Positions 16,982 to 27,454 are shown, numbered from the stretch's first letter. The stretch: DNA of 64,000 nucleotides from Alphaproteobacteria bacterium (GCA_019635875.1 JAHBYP010000013.1:80849-144848); one strand, 5' to 3'. The notes: generated from the letters alone by a model not told the origin. A program made the numbers and translations.

Positions 16982-17293
16982 TCAGGCCGCGGCGCGATCC
17001 TCGGTGTCGATCAGGCAGTCGGCCGGGATGTTCCATTCCCGGCTGAGCTTGCGGATCATCGCCAGCGTCAGCGGACGCTTGCGGCTCAGCACTTCCGACG
17101 CGCGCGAGCGTGAGCCGAGCAGGCGAGCGAGATCGCCCTGGGTATAGCCCGCGGCCTCCATGCGATAGAGGATGGCGTCGACCGGCGAGGGCTTGTCGAT
17201 CGGCCAGCGCTTGGGCTCGTAGGCCTCGATCAGGGTCGCAAGCACGTCGAAGCGGTCGGAGTCGGCTTTCGTCCGGACTGGCTTGATCTTCAT
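16982..17293 (-). CDS. HigA-like helix-turn-helix antitoxin, no toxin partner seen
   Basis: A 103-residue protein. Its centre and C-terminus (GYTQGDLARLLGSRSRASEVLSR, then RPLTLAMIRKLSREWNIPADCL) match the helix-turn-helix region of HigA-type antitoxins. In type II systems such a protein binds both its toxin and the operon promoter. No RelE/HigB-like ORF was found beside it in the roughly 70 bp on its promoter side, so it is either an orphan or works with a distant toxin. The ATG at 17293 has a GGAG upstream. Confidence 0.75.
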   Translation of the reverse strand: MKIKPVRTKADSDRFDVLATLIEAYEPKRWPIDKPSPVDAILYRMEAAGYTQGDLARLLGSRSRASEVLSRKRPLTLAMIRKLSREWNIPADCLIDTEDRAAA

Positions 17294-17370
17294 GGAGGGG
17301 TCTCCGCGTCGAGCGGAGTCTAGTACACGGTGGTGTTCTTCGGCCGGATTCGTCGGCGGATGGCCTGTGT

Positions 17371-17562
17371 TCAGGCCAGGATCACCAGCGGGTCGAAGGC
17401 GAAGCCGGCGTTGGCGAGCAGGTTGCGCACGACGGTCTCGGCGCTGTCGAGCGTCTCGTTGACGGTGCGGCCTCTGGCGACGAGGCCCGGCAGGTCGGCG
17501 CTGGCGCCGAGATAGGTGCCCTCGGGCTGCAGCTCGACGTGGAGTCGGACGATGCGTTCCAT
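17371..17562 (-). CDS. HicB-like / DUF1902-like small protein
   Basis: A 63-residue protein with the pattern of the partial RNase H-like fold of HicB antitoxins: a beta hairpin, YLGASADLPGLVARG, then a helix TVNETLDSAETVVRNLL. HicB-type proteins usually pair with a HicA toxin of about 60 residues with a double-stranded RNA-binding fold; the gene just upstream is not clearly HicA. The two are separated by 7 bp and are probably cotranscribed. Weak ribosome binding site. The family call is moderate. Confidence 0.6.
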   Translation of the reverse strand: MERIVRLHVELQPEGTYLGASADLPGLVARGRTVNETLDSAETVVRNLLANAGFAFDPLVILA

Positions 17563-17569
17563 GGGGGGC

Positions 17570-17818
17570 TCAGTGGACCGCCTTGGCGGTCGCCAGCTCG
17601 TTCCAGGTCTTGTCGGCGTCGAGCAGGCCGGCGGGCGGCTCGCGACGGTCGAGCTGCTTGTAGCTGAAGGTGCCGCAGCTGCTTTCGGGCATGCCCTGGC
17701 GGGCGGTGAACAGCTCGACGCGGTCGCGCTTGCCGACGGCCAGCAGGATGCCGGGCTCGTACCAGAGGCCATCGCAGCGCGCGAGATGACCGGGCTTGAG
17801 GAAGAACGTCTTGCACAT
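17570..17818 (-). CDS. Small hypothetical protein, paired with the HicB-like gene
   Basis: An 82-residue protein I do not recognise. It starts MCKTFFLKPG, has a GILLAVGKRDRVELFTARQG centre and no membrane segment or signal peptide. The ATG at 17818 is preferred because GAGGGGTGG precedes it; the ATG at 17836 is also in frame. It lies 7 bp upstream of the HicB-like gene on the same strand, so a two-gene module is possible, but no HicA motif can be seen. Confidence 0.45.
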   Translation of the reverse strand: MCKTFFLKPGHLARCDGLWYEPGILLAVGKRDRVELFTARQGMPESSCGTFSYKQLDRREPPAGLLDADKTWNELATAKAVH

Positions 17819-17836
17819 GCTGGAGCCACCCCTCAT

Positions 17837-18118
17837 GTCGGTATCGCCGGTGTGCAGCCTTGGGTTGTTACCGCAGCCGCACTGAAGCTGCGGGAACTTC
17901 TATGACCGGCCGGCGCGATTGTCGCGCAGGCAATGAACCAAAATGGATGAACCTCTCTGGAGTGGCAATTTCCACCTCTACGGCGGTCGTGTCTGTTCCC
18001 CGGGGCACCGCAGCTGTGATCAACCGGTGACGTCGGGCAGGGTCGCTCCGCCGAGGGAACCTCCATCCCGAGGGCCCGTTGCCGATCCCGGTAAGCGGTG
18101 GCGTATGGAGGCGCGGGC
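17837..18118. other. Intergenic region without a convincing gene
   Basis: This stretch separates the small gene pair from the membrane glycosyltransferase gene. Short ORFs on both strands have shadow-like composition. It must hold the promoters of both divergent units, but no clear -35/-10 pair or repeat stands out. Confidence 0.4.
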
Positions 18119-19600
18119 ATGCCAGCCGAGCTTGGCCGGATGGCCGCGCAGTCGCGCGACTGGCATCTGCCGGCGCTTCTCGTTCTCTTCGTCACGGCGA
18201 GGCTCATTGCGCTGGCCGTCGGCGTCGCGCCGCCGGCGCAGCTTCCCGATCACTGGCAGTTCCAGAGCCCGCAGATCCTGCGCGACGATCTCATCGCCGG
18301 CGTGTGGTACATGCACAGCCAGCCGCCGCTGTGGAACCTGCTCTATGGCGTGTCGCTGAAGCTGCTTGGCGATGCGAGCCTGCTCTACGCCACCGCCATC
18401 GGCTCGAACCTGCTGTCGAGCGTGCTGATCTATCGCCTGATCACCCGGTTGAGCGGCGCGGTCGGCGTCGCCTTCGTCGCGGCGGCGATCTTCGCGGTGA
18501 TGCCGGCGGCGCTGCTCTACGAGAACTTCCCGCTGTCGACCAGCTTCGTCGCCGCCATGGTGCTGCTGGGCACGTGGTGCGCGATCGAGCTCGATGGCCC
18601 GCAGCGCCGCGCCGCCTTCCTCGGCTTCGTGCTGGCGATGTGGACGCTGACGCTCAGCCGCCCGACCTTCCATATCGCCATGGTGCCGCTGGCCTGCGCA
18701 TTGGCCTGCCTGCCCTGGCGCGGCGCCCGGCTGCGCCGCTTCCTGCCCCTGCTGGCGGCATCGGCCTCGTTGCCGCTGCTGGTCTACGCCAAGAACTGGG
18801 CGCTGTTCGACAGCTTCGCCGCCAGCTCCTGGGGGCCGATGAACGCGGCGCGCATGGTGACCGTGGACGTGCCGCGTCCGGCGCTGCGCGAGACGATGCA
18901 GCGCGGCGGCTGCGATCCGATCGTCGAGCTCGGCGCCTTCGCCTGGACCGATTCCTATCGGCCCTACGTGCAGCACGACGCCAGGTTCATCGCCGCCAGC
19001 CGGCGCCTGGACGAGGCGAAGCACTATCTGCGCGACTACAACTCGCTGGAAATCCTCACCGCCGCCGGCCGCTTCTCAAAGGCGGTGCCGTGCATGATCG
19101 CGGCGTCGCCCGGCACCTATCTCGAGAACGTCCGTCGCGCCGTGCGCATTTTCCTCAGCGCCAGCCACCACTACATCTATCTCGGCAGCGGCCACGACGG
19201 ACCGCCGCCGGAAGGCGACAACGTCGAGCGGCTGCGGCCCTACATCGCGGTGTTCGACCGCGCCCTGTGGCTGCCGATCGGCGGCGGGCCGCAGAAATCC
19301 CACGCGCCGTCGCTGCCGGTGGTGCTGGTGGTCGCGATCTGGCTCACCGCGTGGCTGTTCGCGCGCGGCTGGATGTCGTGGCACACCGAGAGCGACGCGC
19401 TGCGCTCAACCGCCTTCGTCGTCGGTTCGCTGTTCTTCGCCGTCGAGCTGGCGACCTGCCTGGTCGAGGTGCTGGAGAACAACCGCTTCCGCCACGAGGT
19501 CGAGCCGCTGATGTTCGTCTTCGCCGCCGTCGTCACGGCGCTGGCGGCGCGCAGCCTCGCGCCGCCCAGGCCTCAGGAGAAGGCCTTGAAGGTGATGTAG
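18119..19600 (+). CDS. Polytopic membrane protein, GT39/GT83-type glycosyltransferase-like
   Basis: A 493-residue protein with about ten hydrophobic helices. The first loop holds DHWQFQSPQILRDD and YMHSQPPLWN, like the first periplasmic loop of GT-C enzymes (ArnT/PMT type) that use lipid-linked sugars. A TLSRPTFHIAM segment and a large soluble part (about 235-360) follow. The acceptor is unknown. The ATG at 18119 is chosen because GGAGG lies eleven bases ahead; a GTG at 18098 is in frame. Convergent with the Lrp-like gene, its stop only overlapping by a few codons in opposite orientation. Confidence 0.7.
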   Translation: MPAELGRMAAQSRDWHLPALLVLFVTARLIALAVGVAPPAQLPDHWQFQSPQILRDDLIAGVWYMHSQPPLWNLLYGVSLKLLGDASLLYATAIGSNLLSSVLIYRLITRLSGAVGVAFVAAAIFAVMPAALLYENFPLSTSFVAAMVLLGTWCAIELDGPQRRAAFLGFVLAMWTLTLSRPTFHIAMVPLACALACLPWRGARLRRFLPLLAASASLPLLVYAKNWALFDSFAASSWGPMNAARMVTVDVPRPALRETMQRGGCDPIVELGAFAWTDSYRPYVQHDARFIAASRRLDEAKHYLRDYNSLEILTAAGRFSKAVPCMIAASPGTYLENVRRAVRIFLSASHHYIYLGSGHDGPPPEGDNVERLRPYIAVFDRALWLPIGGGPQKSHAPSLPVVLVVAIWLTAWLFARGWMSWHTESDALRSTAFVVGSLFFAVELATCLVEVLENNRFRHEVEPLMFVFAAVVTALAARSLAPPRPQEKALKVM

Positions 19601-19814
19601 GTGTAGGTGTCCTTGATGCCGGGCAGGGTCTGCACGCGGCTGGTGACGAAGTGGCCGATATCGGTGGCGTCGTCGAGATAGCACTTCATCAGCAGATCGT
19701 AGGAGCCGGAGATCGAGTGGACCTCCGACACCTGCTCGACGTTCTGCACGGCGTCGTCGGCGACCGCATAGGCCTTGCCGAGCTCGCACTTCACCAGGAT
19801 GAAGATCGTCTGCA

Positions 19815-19815
<1 letters not shown>
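19573..19815 (-). CDS. Stand-alone Lrp/AsnC ligand-binding (RAM) domain protein
   Basis: The 80-residue protein consists only of the ligand-binding domain of Lrp/AsnC regulators (beta-alpha-beta-beta-alpha-beta): IFILVKCELG, VSEVHSISGSYDLLMKCY, then DIGHFVTSRVQTLPGI with the family TLPGI-like turn, ending TYITFKAFS. There is no DNA-binding part. Such proteins form octamers or decamers and bind amino acids. The start overlaps the stop of the RhlE-type helicase by one base (TGATG), so both are translated from one message. Role unknown; amino acid sensing tied to RNA helicase expression is inference. Confidence 0.88.
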
Positions 19816-21590
<1,775 letters not shown>

Positions 21591-21796
21591 TGATATTCCG
21601 GAATAATCCGCCGTCAGCGGGCGCCTTGCCCGGGCTCGGCGGCAGGGACGGGACCGTCTCTTGCGGACGCATCCGGCCCATGGTTCTGAACAACGCGCAT
21701 CATAGGGTGCGCGTTTCGCCTGTCAACGCGCATGCTGCGTCGCAAAACGGTCATGCTCGGTTGCGCGACGAGGGCCTGGCGCGCCATGGTGTGGCC

Positions 21797-22465
21797 ATGA
21801 GCGACTTCCGGCCCAAATACATCACCTTCGACTGCTACGGCACGCTGACCCACTTCCAGATGGCCGAGTCGGCGCGCGACCTGTTCGGGCAGCGATTCGA
21901 CGAGGCCGGGATGGCGCACTTCATCCGCGACTTCGCCGCCTACCGGCTCGACGAGATCCTGGGCGACTGGAAGCCCTATGCCGAAGTCATCCACAACGCC
22001 GTCGAGCGCACCTGCCGGCGCCACGGCGTGGCCTTCCGTCCCGAGGACGCGCAGGCGATCTACGAGCGGGTGCCGACCTGGGGGCCGCATCCCGACGTGC
22101 CGGCGGGGCTGGCGAAAGTGGCGCGGGAGATCCCGCTGGTGATCTTGTCGAATGCCATGAACGCGCAGATCGGCTCGAACGTGGCGAAGCTGGGCGCGCC
22201 GTTCCACGCCGTCTTCACCGCCGAGCAGGCGGGCGCCTACAAGCCGCGCCTTCGTGCCTTCGAGTACATGCTCGACCAGCTGGGCTGCGGGCCGGAGGAC
22301 GTGCTGCATTGCTCGTCGTCGTTCCGCTACGATCTGATGTCGGCGCACGATCTGGGTATCCGCCACAAGGTCTGGGTCAATCGCGGGCACGAGCCGGCCA
22401 ATCCCTATTACGGCTACGTCGAGATCAAGGACATCTCCGGCCTGCCCGCCGTCGTCGGGCTGTGA
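21797..22465 (+). CDS. Haloacid dehalogenase type II (HAD superfamily)
   Basis: A 222-residue HAD hydrolase. The nucleophile aspartate is in FDCYGTLTHFQ near the N-terminus, motif II in VILSNAMN, the lysine in AGAYKPRLRAFEYM and motif IV region in CSSSFRYDLMSAHDLGI. This pattern matches L-2-haloacid dehalogenases, but many members act on other C-X or phosphate substrates. The ATG at 21797 fits the family N-terminus, although the frame is open to 21590; a GTG two codons upstream is possible. Its TGA overlaps the GTG of the next gene, so translation is coupled. Confidence 0.85.
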   Translation: MSDFRPKYITFDCYGTLTHFQMAESARDLFGQRFDEAGMAHFIRDFAAYRLDEILGDWKPYAEVIHNAVERTCRRHGVAFRPEDAQAIYERVPTWGPHPDVPAGLAKVAREIPLVILSNAMNAQIGSNVAKLGAPFHAVFTAEQAGAYKPRLRAFEYMLDQLGCGPEDVLHCSSSFRYDLMSAHDLGIRHKVWVNRGHEPANPYYGYVEIKDISGLPAVVGL

Positions 22466-23736
22466 AGCTCGAATCCTATTGGCATGACACGGCGCCGCGC
22501 TTTGTCGACGGCGCCGAGGGCGATGTCGGGGGCGACTGGGATGTCGCGGTGATCGGCGGCGGCTTCACCGGCCTGGCGGCGGCGCGCCGGCTGGCCCAGG
22601 GTGGCGCGCGCGTGGCGGTGCTCGAGGCAGATCGCGTCGGCTGCGGCGCCTCGGGCCGCAATGGCGGGCATCTCAACAACGGGCTGGCGCACAGCTTCCT
22701 CGCCGCCAAGGCGGAGCTGGGCGCCGAGCGCGCCATCGCGCTCTATCGCGCGCTCGACGACTCGATCGACACCATCGAGCGGATCGTCGCCGAGGAGGGC
22801 ATCGACTGCGACTTCCGCCGCGTCGGCAAGCTCAAGCTGGCCTCGAAGCCGGCGCATTTCGCGGCGCTGGCGGGCAATTTCGAGGCGGTGCATCGCGAGG
22901 TCGATGCCGATACCGCGCTGCTGGGCGCAGCCGAGCTCGACGGCGAGATTCGCGCACCGTTCCACGGCGCCATGCTCTCGCGCAAGAGCGCCGTGATGCA
23001 CATGGGGCGATACCTGGCGGGCCTCGCGACGGCCGCGGTGCGCCACGGCGCGGTGATCCACGAGGGCGCGCCGGTCGTCGGCCGTGCGCTGGTCGATGGC
23101 CGGCACCAGCTGACGACGCCGCGCGGCACGCTGCGCGCCAAGCAGGTGCTGCTGGCCACCGGCGCCTATACCTCGGGCCCGTTCGGCCATTTCCGCCGGC
23201 GCATCGTGCCTGTCGGCAGCTTCCTGATCGCGACGCGGCCGCTGAGCGAGGCGGAGATCGAAGCGAGCGTGCCGGGTCGGCGCACCTACGTCACGTCGAT
23301 GAACATCGGCAATTACTTCCGGCTGTCGCCGGACAACCGGCTGATCTTCGGCGGCCGCGCGCGCTTCTCGGCGCGCTCCGACCAGCGCTCGGATGCGGCA
23401 AGCGGCGCCATCCTGCGCGCCGGCCTGGCGGCGATCTTCCCGCATCTGGCCGGGATCGAGATCGACTATTGCTGGGGCGGGCTGGTCGACATGACGCGCG
23501 ATCGCTATCCGCGCGCTGGCCGCGCCGACGGCGTGTGGTACGCCATGGGCTATTCCGGCCATGGCGCGCAGCTCTCGACCCATCTCGGCATGATCATGGC
23601 CGACGCCATGCTGGGCCGCGCCGATCGCAATCCGCTGAAGGACCTGGCGTGGCCGGCGGTGCCCGGCCATCTCGGCCAGCCGTGGTTCCTGCCGTTGGTC
23701 GGCCTCTACTACCGGGCGCTGGATCGGCTGCGATAG
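22462..23736 (+). CDS. FAD-dependent oxidoreductase (DAO family, PuuB/amino acid oxidase-like)
   Basis: A 424-residue flavoprotein of the D-amino-acid-oxidase family. The Rossmann motif VIGGGFTGLAAARRLAQ lies about residues 29-45, followed by GASGRNGG, which resembles gamma-glutamylputrescine oxidase PuuB. The C-terminal part has the WGGLVDMTRDRYPRAG and MGYSGHGAQLSTHLG motifs. It should oxidise a secondary or primary amine with oxygen or another acceptor. The start is GTG at 22462, forming a GTGA overlap with the dehalogenase stop. The paired HAD protein suggests one catabolic route. Confidence 0.88.
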   Translation: MKLESYWHDTAPRFVDGAEGDVGGDWDVAVIGGGFTGLAAARRLAQGGARVAVLEADRVGCGASGRNGGHLNNGLAHSFLAAKAELGAERAIALYRALDDSIDTIERIVAEEGIDCDFRRVGKLKLASKPAHFAALAGNFEAVHREVDADTALLGAAELDGEIRAPFHGAMLSRKSAVMHMGRYLAGLATAAVRHGAVIHEGAPVVGRALVDGRHQLTTPRGTLRAKQVLLATGAYTSGPFGHFRRRIVPVGSFLIATRPLSEAEIEASVPGRRTYVTSMNIGNYFRLSPDNRLIFGGRARFSARSDQRSDAASGAILRAGLAAIFPHLAGIEIDYCWGGLVDMTRDRYPRAGRADGVWYAMGYSGHGAQLSTHLGMIMADAMLGRADRNPLKDLAWPAVPGHLGQPWFLPLVGLYYRALDRLR

Positions 23737-23784
23737 CGCTGTACCTCGCCTCTGCTATGGTCCGGGCCCCATGACGATGGATCC

Positions 23785-24243
23785 ATGATGCCGCCGCTGC
23801 GCTATTGGGAAGATATCGAGATCGGCCATACCTACGCGCTGGGCAGCGCGACGCTCTCCGAGGAGGCGATTGTTGCCTTTGCGCTCGAGTTCGATCCGCA
23901 GCCCTTCCACATTGATCGCGCCGCGGCCGAGGCCTCGATGTTCGGCGGCATCATCGCCAGCGGCTGGCACACCTGCTCGGCGGCGATGCGCCTGCTGGCC
24001 GACAATTTTCTGCATCCCGAGACCAGCCTTGGCTCGCCCGGCATCGACGAGGTGCGCTGGCCCAGGCCGGTGCGCGCCGGCGACACGATCAGCGCCTCGC
24101 TCAGCGTGACCGGCAAGCGCGCCTCGGCGAGCAAGCCGTTCATGGGCCTGGTGTTCTACGACTGGACCGCCGTCAACCAGCGCGGCGAGACCGTCGTGAC
24201 CATGAAAGGCACCAACCTCATCCGCCGGCGGCCAGCGAACTGA
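23785..24243 (+). CDS. MaoC family dehydratase (hotdog fold)
   Basis: A 152-residue single hotdog domain of the MaoC/R-hydratase kind. The catalytic dyad follows the D-x4-H pattern: D37 and H42 in FDPQPFHID. ASMFGGIIASGWHTCSAAMRLL is the hotdog helix. Such enzymes hydrate trans-2-enoyl-CoA. It is a near paralogue of the first domain of the next gene, four bases downstream, with which it shares RYWE(D/E), FDPQ(P/S)FH and NQRGE. The two probably form a dimer or heteromer. Confidence 0.88.
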   Translation: MMPPLRYWEDIEIGHTYALGSATLSEEAIVAFALEFDPQPFHIDRAAAEASMFGGIIASGWHTCSAAMRLLADNFLHPETSLGSPGIDEVRWPRPVRAGDTISASLSVTGKRASASKPFMGLVFYDWTAVNQRGETVVTMKGTNLIRRRPAN

Positions 24244-24247
24244 TCGC

Positions 24248-25567
24248 ATGCCCGGTCCGCTGCGCTATTGGGAGGAGCTGGAGCTCGGTCGCGTCTATCC
24301 GATCGGCGTCCACGAGTTCACCGAGGCGGCGATCGTCGAGTTCGCCAGGCGGTTCGACCCGCAATCCTTCCATGTCGACCATGACGCCGCGCAGGCCTCG
24401 ATGTTCGGCGGGCTGATCGCCAGCGGCTGGCACATCTGCTCGGCGATGATGCGCCTGCTGGTCGACAATTTCAGCCATCCCGATGCCAGCATGGGCGGCG
24501 CCGGGCTGCACGACATACGCTGGCACCGTCCGGTGCGGCCGGGCGACCGGTTGACCGCGAGTGTCAGGATCGTGGAGAAGAGGCCCCTGTCGAGCCGCGA
24601 CGACGTCGGCCTCGTGTTCAAGGACTACGAGGCCTTCAACCAGCGTGGCGAGCTGGCGCTGACCATGCAGGGCCGCGAGTTCATCCGCCGGCGTCCATCA
24701 GGTGAGGGAGTGCGTTCCATGGCTGAGGCGGTGAAGGGCATCGACCACGCGGTCGTCGTGGTCGACGACATCGACCAGGCCGAGCGCGCATGGGCGCGGC
24801 TGGGCTTCGCGCTGCAGCCGCGCGGCTTCCATACGCGGCTGGGCACCGCCAACCACCTGATGATCTTCGGCGACAATTACTTCGAGCTGCTGGGCGTGGT
24901 CGAGCCCAACGAGTTCAACGCCGAGCGCCGGGAAATGCTGAAGAGCAAGGGCGAGGGGCTGGCCAACGCCGCGCTGCGCACCGACGGCGCCGACCTCGCG
25001 CACAAGGCGTGGACCGAAGCCGGGCTGCAGCCCGATGCTGTGCTGGAGTTCGACCGCGAGGTCGAGATCTCCGGCCGCAAGGAGCGCGCCGCCTTCCGTA
25101 CCGTGCGCCTGGGCACGAAGCGCGCCAAGCTGCTGGGCTACTTCGTCTGCGAGCACCGCACGCCGCAATTCGTCTACCGCCCGGAATGGGCGCGCCATCC
25201 CAACGGCGCGAAGGCGCTGGCCGGCGCCGTCGTCGTTGCCGAGGATCCGTTCCTCGACGAGGACTACGTCACGCGCGTCTTCGGCGTGGGCTCGGTCAAG
25301 CGTGACGACGGCGACCTGCTGGTCGACAGCGGCGGCACGCCGATCCGCTTCATGACGCGCGCGCGCTTCGAGGCGGCGCATCCCGGCGTGCGGCTGGTGC
25401 GCAAGGACGACCACCCGGCGCTGCTGCGCTTCGCTGTCGCCGATCCGATGGCGACGGCGGCGCTGCTGTCGGCCAACGGGCTCGCCTATGCGCGGCCGGC
25501 CGATGGCCGCATCATCGTCTCGGCGAAGGACGCGACCGGCGTCTGCGTCGAGTTCGTGCGGGGCTGA
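24248..25567 (+). CDS. MaoC dehydratase fused to a VOC/glyoxalase-like domain
   Basis: The 439-residue ORF joins two parts. Residues 1-152 are a MaoC hotdog domain (D37, H42 in FDPQSFHVD) that ends where its upstream paralogue stops. From M158 comes a glyoxalase-like (VOC, PF13468-like) domain: GIDHAVVVVDDIDQAERAW, GTANHLMIFGDNYFELLG, then a long C-terminal repeat of the fold. At the joint there is a ribosome-binding-like GGTGAGGGAG (24701-24710) before the ATG at 24719, so the VOC part may also be made alone (282 residues). This could be a recent loss of a stop codon or a true bifunctional protein. Confidence 0.8.
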   Translation: MPGPLRYWEELELGRVYPIGVHEFTEAAIVEFARRFDPQSFHVDHDAAQASMFGGLIASGWHICSAMMRLLVDNFSHPDASMGGAGLHDIRWHRPVRPGDRLTASVRIVEKRPLSSRDDVGLVFKDYEAFNQRGELALTMQGREFIRRRPSGEGVRSMAEAVKGIDHAVVVVDDIDQAERAWARLGFALQPRGFHTRLGTANHLMIFGDNYFELLGVVEPNEFNAERREMLKSKGEGLANAALRTDGADLAHKAWTEAGLQPDAVLEFDREVEISGRKERAAFRTVRLGTKRAKLLGYFVCEHRTPQFVYRPEWARHPNGAKALAGAVVVAEDPFLDEDYVTRVFGVGSVKRDDGDLLVDSGGTPIRFMTRARFEAAHPGVRLVRKDDHPALLRFAVADPMATAALLSANGLAYARPADGRIIVSAKDATGVCVEFVRG

Positions 25568-25573
25568 ACGCCG

Positions 25574-26038
25574 ATGAACATCGCGGTGCCGCCGGCGATC
25601 GATCTCGCCGATATCAGGTCCTTCGGCTTCCTGACCACCGAGCATCTGCGCTTCGCCGATGTCGACGCCAACGGCCACATCAACAACGTGGCCTTCCTGG
25701 TGTTCTTCGAGAACGCGCGCATCCGCTACCTGAAGGATCAGCTCAAGGGCCTGCGCGCGCTGACCGGCCTGGACGTCGTGGTGGCGCATATCGACATCGA
25801 CCTGAAGCGCCAGATGTTCTACCCGGGAACGATCCGCGCCGGCGCGCGCATCACCGAGATCCGCCGCTCCTCGATCGTCATCGGCCAGGCGATCTTCGAC
25901 CAGGACGGCCACTGCGCCGCCACCGGCCACGTGATCCTGGTGTCGATCGACAAGGCGAGCGGCCGCGCCGCGGCGATCGGCGAGGAGGCGCGCGCCTCGC
26001 TGCAGCGGCTGATGGACGCGACCGGAGGCGTGCTGTGA
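25574..26038 (+). CDS. Acyl-CoA thioesterase, 4HBT family
   Basis: A 154-residue hotdog thioesterase of the 4-hydroxybenzoyl-CoA thioesterase/FcbC type. The active-site aspartate lies in RFADVDANGHINN (D-x-N-x-H-x-N pattern), followed by the helix VAFLVFFENARIRYL and an IDIDLKRQMFYPG strand. It should release CoA from a short or aromatic acyl-CoA. It starts six bases after the MaoC-VOC stop and its TGA overlaps the GTG of the following thioesterase, so it is part of the same operon. Confidence 0.88.
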   Translation: MNIAVPPAIDLADIRSFGFLTTEHLRFADVDANGHINNVAFLVFFENARIRYLKDQLKGLRALTGLDVVVAHIDIDLKRQMFYPGTIRAGARITEIRRSSIVIGQAIFDQDGHCAATGHVILVSIDKASGRAAAIGEEARASLQRLMDATGGVL

Positions 26039-26481
26039 ACGCCATCCCCGAGGGCTTCGTCGAGATCCCGATTCCCGACCGCTTCGTGCAGCTCGCCGGT
26101 CCGCTGCTGATGAAGCCCGAGGCCGACGGCGCGCGCGTCGGCCTGATGCTCGACGAGCGCCACGGCAATCCCATGGGCATCGCGCATGGCGGGTTGCTGG
26201 TCACCGTCGCCGACATGGTGATGGGCCTGGGCAGCGGCTTGGCCACCGGCATAAGATGGCCGCACCCGACGATCACGCTGAACTGCGATTTCGTGCGTGG
26301 CGCCAGGCTCGGTCACTGGCTGGAGGGCAAGGCGGTGGTGACGCGCCGCACGATCAATTTCTGCTTCTGCCGCACCGAGCTGGTCTGCGACGGCGCGGTC
26401 GTGCTCAACGCCTCGGGCGTCTTCCGGGTGCCCGACCTGGAGCGCGTGCCCGAGCAGTTCCGGCCGCCGCGATCGTCATGA
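26035..26481 (+). CDS. PaaI-like thioesterase (hotdog fold)
   Basis: A 148-residue hotdog protein of the PaaI type: ERHGNPMGIAHGGLLVTVADMVMG holds the N-x-x-G-x-x-HGG signature and the aspartate of the helix. It probably hydrolyses aryl- or acyl-CoA thioesters. GTG start at 26035 overlaps the previous stop (GTGA) and its own stop overlaps the ATG of the aldo/keto reductase (ATGA). Two unlike thioesterases side by side suggest that CoA intermediates of this pathway need removal. Confidence 0.88.
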   Translation: MNAIPEGFVEIPIPDRFVQLAGPLLMKPEADGARVGLMLDERHGNPMGIAHGGLLVTVADMVMGLGSGLATGIRWPHPTITLNCDFVRGARLGHWLEGKAVVTRRTINFCFCRTELVCDGAVVLNASGVFRVPDLERVPEQFRPPRSS

Positions 26482-27386
26482 GCCTGTCGCGCGCCAGCCT
26501 GCTGCGAGCGGCGGCCGGCGGCGCGCTGTCCCTGGCGCTGGGCGGCCGCGCCTCGGCGCAGGCGGCCATGGCGAAGCGGCGCATCCCCTCGAGCGGCGAG
26601 ATGCTCCCGGTGATCGGCGTCGGCACCTGGCTGACCTTCGACCATCCGCCGGAGCGCCGCGCGCCGCTCGGCGAGGTGCTGCGCGTGCTGTTCGACAATG
26701 GCGGCTCGGTGATCGACAGCTCGCCGATGTACGGCCAGTCGGAAGCCGCGGTCGGCGCGCTGCTGGCGGCGGCGAACGCACGCGAGAAGGCCTTCATCGC
26801 CACCAAGGTGTGGACGCAGGGCCGGCAGGCCGGCATCGAGCAGATGCGCCGCTCGATGGAGCTGCTGCGCACCGGCCCGCGCATCGAGCTGATGCAGGTG
26901 CACAACCTGGTCGACTGGCGCACGCACCTGGCGACCCTGCGCGCCTGGAAGGCCGAGGGTCGCGTGCGCTATCTCGGCGTCACGCATTACCAGGTCTCGG
27001 CGCATGACGAGCTCGAGGCGGTGATGCGCGCCCAGCCGCTCGACTTCGTGCAGCTCAACTACGCGCTCAACGACCGCGCCGCCGAGCGCCGCCTCCTGCC
27101 GCTGGCGGCCGAGCGCGGCATCGCCGTCATCGTCAACCAGCCCCTCGGCGGCGGCGGGCTGATCCGCCGAATGATGCAGAAGCCGCTGCCCGGCTGGGCG
27201 GCGGAGATCGGCTGCACCAGCTGGGCGCAGATCCTGCTGAAATTCGTGCTCGGCCATCCCGCGGTGACCTGCGCCATTCCCGGCACCAGCCGGCCCGACC
27301 ACATGCGCGACAACGTGCGCGCAGGCTTCGGCGCACTGCCCGATGCCGCGATGCGGACCCGCATGATCGAAGCCCTCGACGGCTGA
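26478..27386 (+). CDS. Aldo/keto reductase with N-terminal export signal
   Basis: A 302-residue aldo/keto reductase. The catalytic tetrad can be seen as the aspartate and tyrosine in VIDSSPMYGQSE, the lysine in FIATKVW and the histidine in IELMQVHNLVD. The C-terminal IPGTSRPDHMRDN binds NADP in the family. Residues 1-28 look like an export signal with an SRASLLRAAAGG start, close to a twin-arginine motif but with SR instead of RR, ending ASAQA. Some exported AKRs use the Tat route because the cofactor is bound inside. ATG 26478 overlaps the upstream stop. Confidence 0.85.
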   Translation: MSLSRASLLRAAAGGALSLALGGRASAQAAMAKRRIPSSGEMLPVIGVGTWLTFDHPPERRAPLGEVLRVLFDNGGSVIDSSPMYGQSEAAVGALLAAANAREKAFIATKVWTQGRQAGIEQMRRSMELLRTGPRIELMQVHNLVDWRTHLATLRAWKAEGRVRYLGVTHYQVSAHDELEAVMRAQPLDFVQLNYALNDRAAERRLLPLAAERGIAVIVNQPLGGGGLIRRMMQKPLPGWAAEIGCTSWAQILLKFVLGHPAVTCAIPGTSRPDHMRDNVRAGFGALPDAAMRTRMIEALDG

Positions 27387-27454
27387 GGAGAGGGCAGGGC
27401 GGCCCTGCGCCGCCCGCGCTTGTGCACGGGCGGCCGCTGTTCGTACATCATCTC

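Noticed and set aside
17371..17818. The small gene pair as a complete HicAB toxin-antitoxin system
   Set aside because: The upstream protein lacks a HicA double-stranded-RNA-binding pattern; only the HicB-like part is supported.
17833..18207. Minus-strand ORF of 124 codons in the gap before the glycosyltransferase gene
   Set aside because: Overlaps the real gene start, has no ribosome binding site and an improbable composition.
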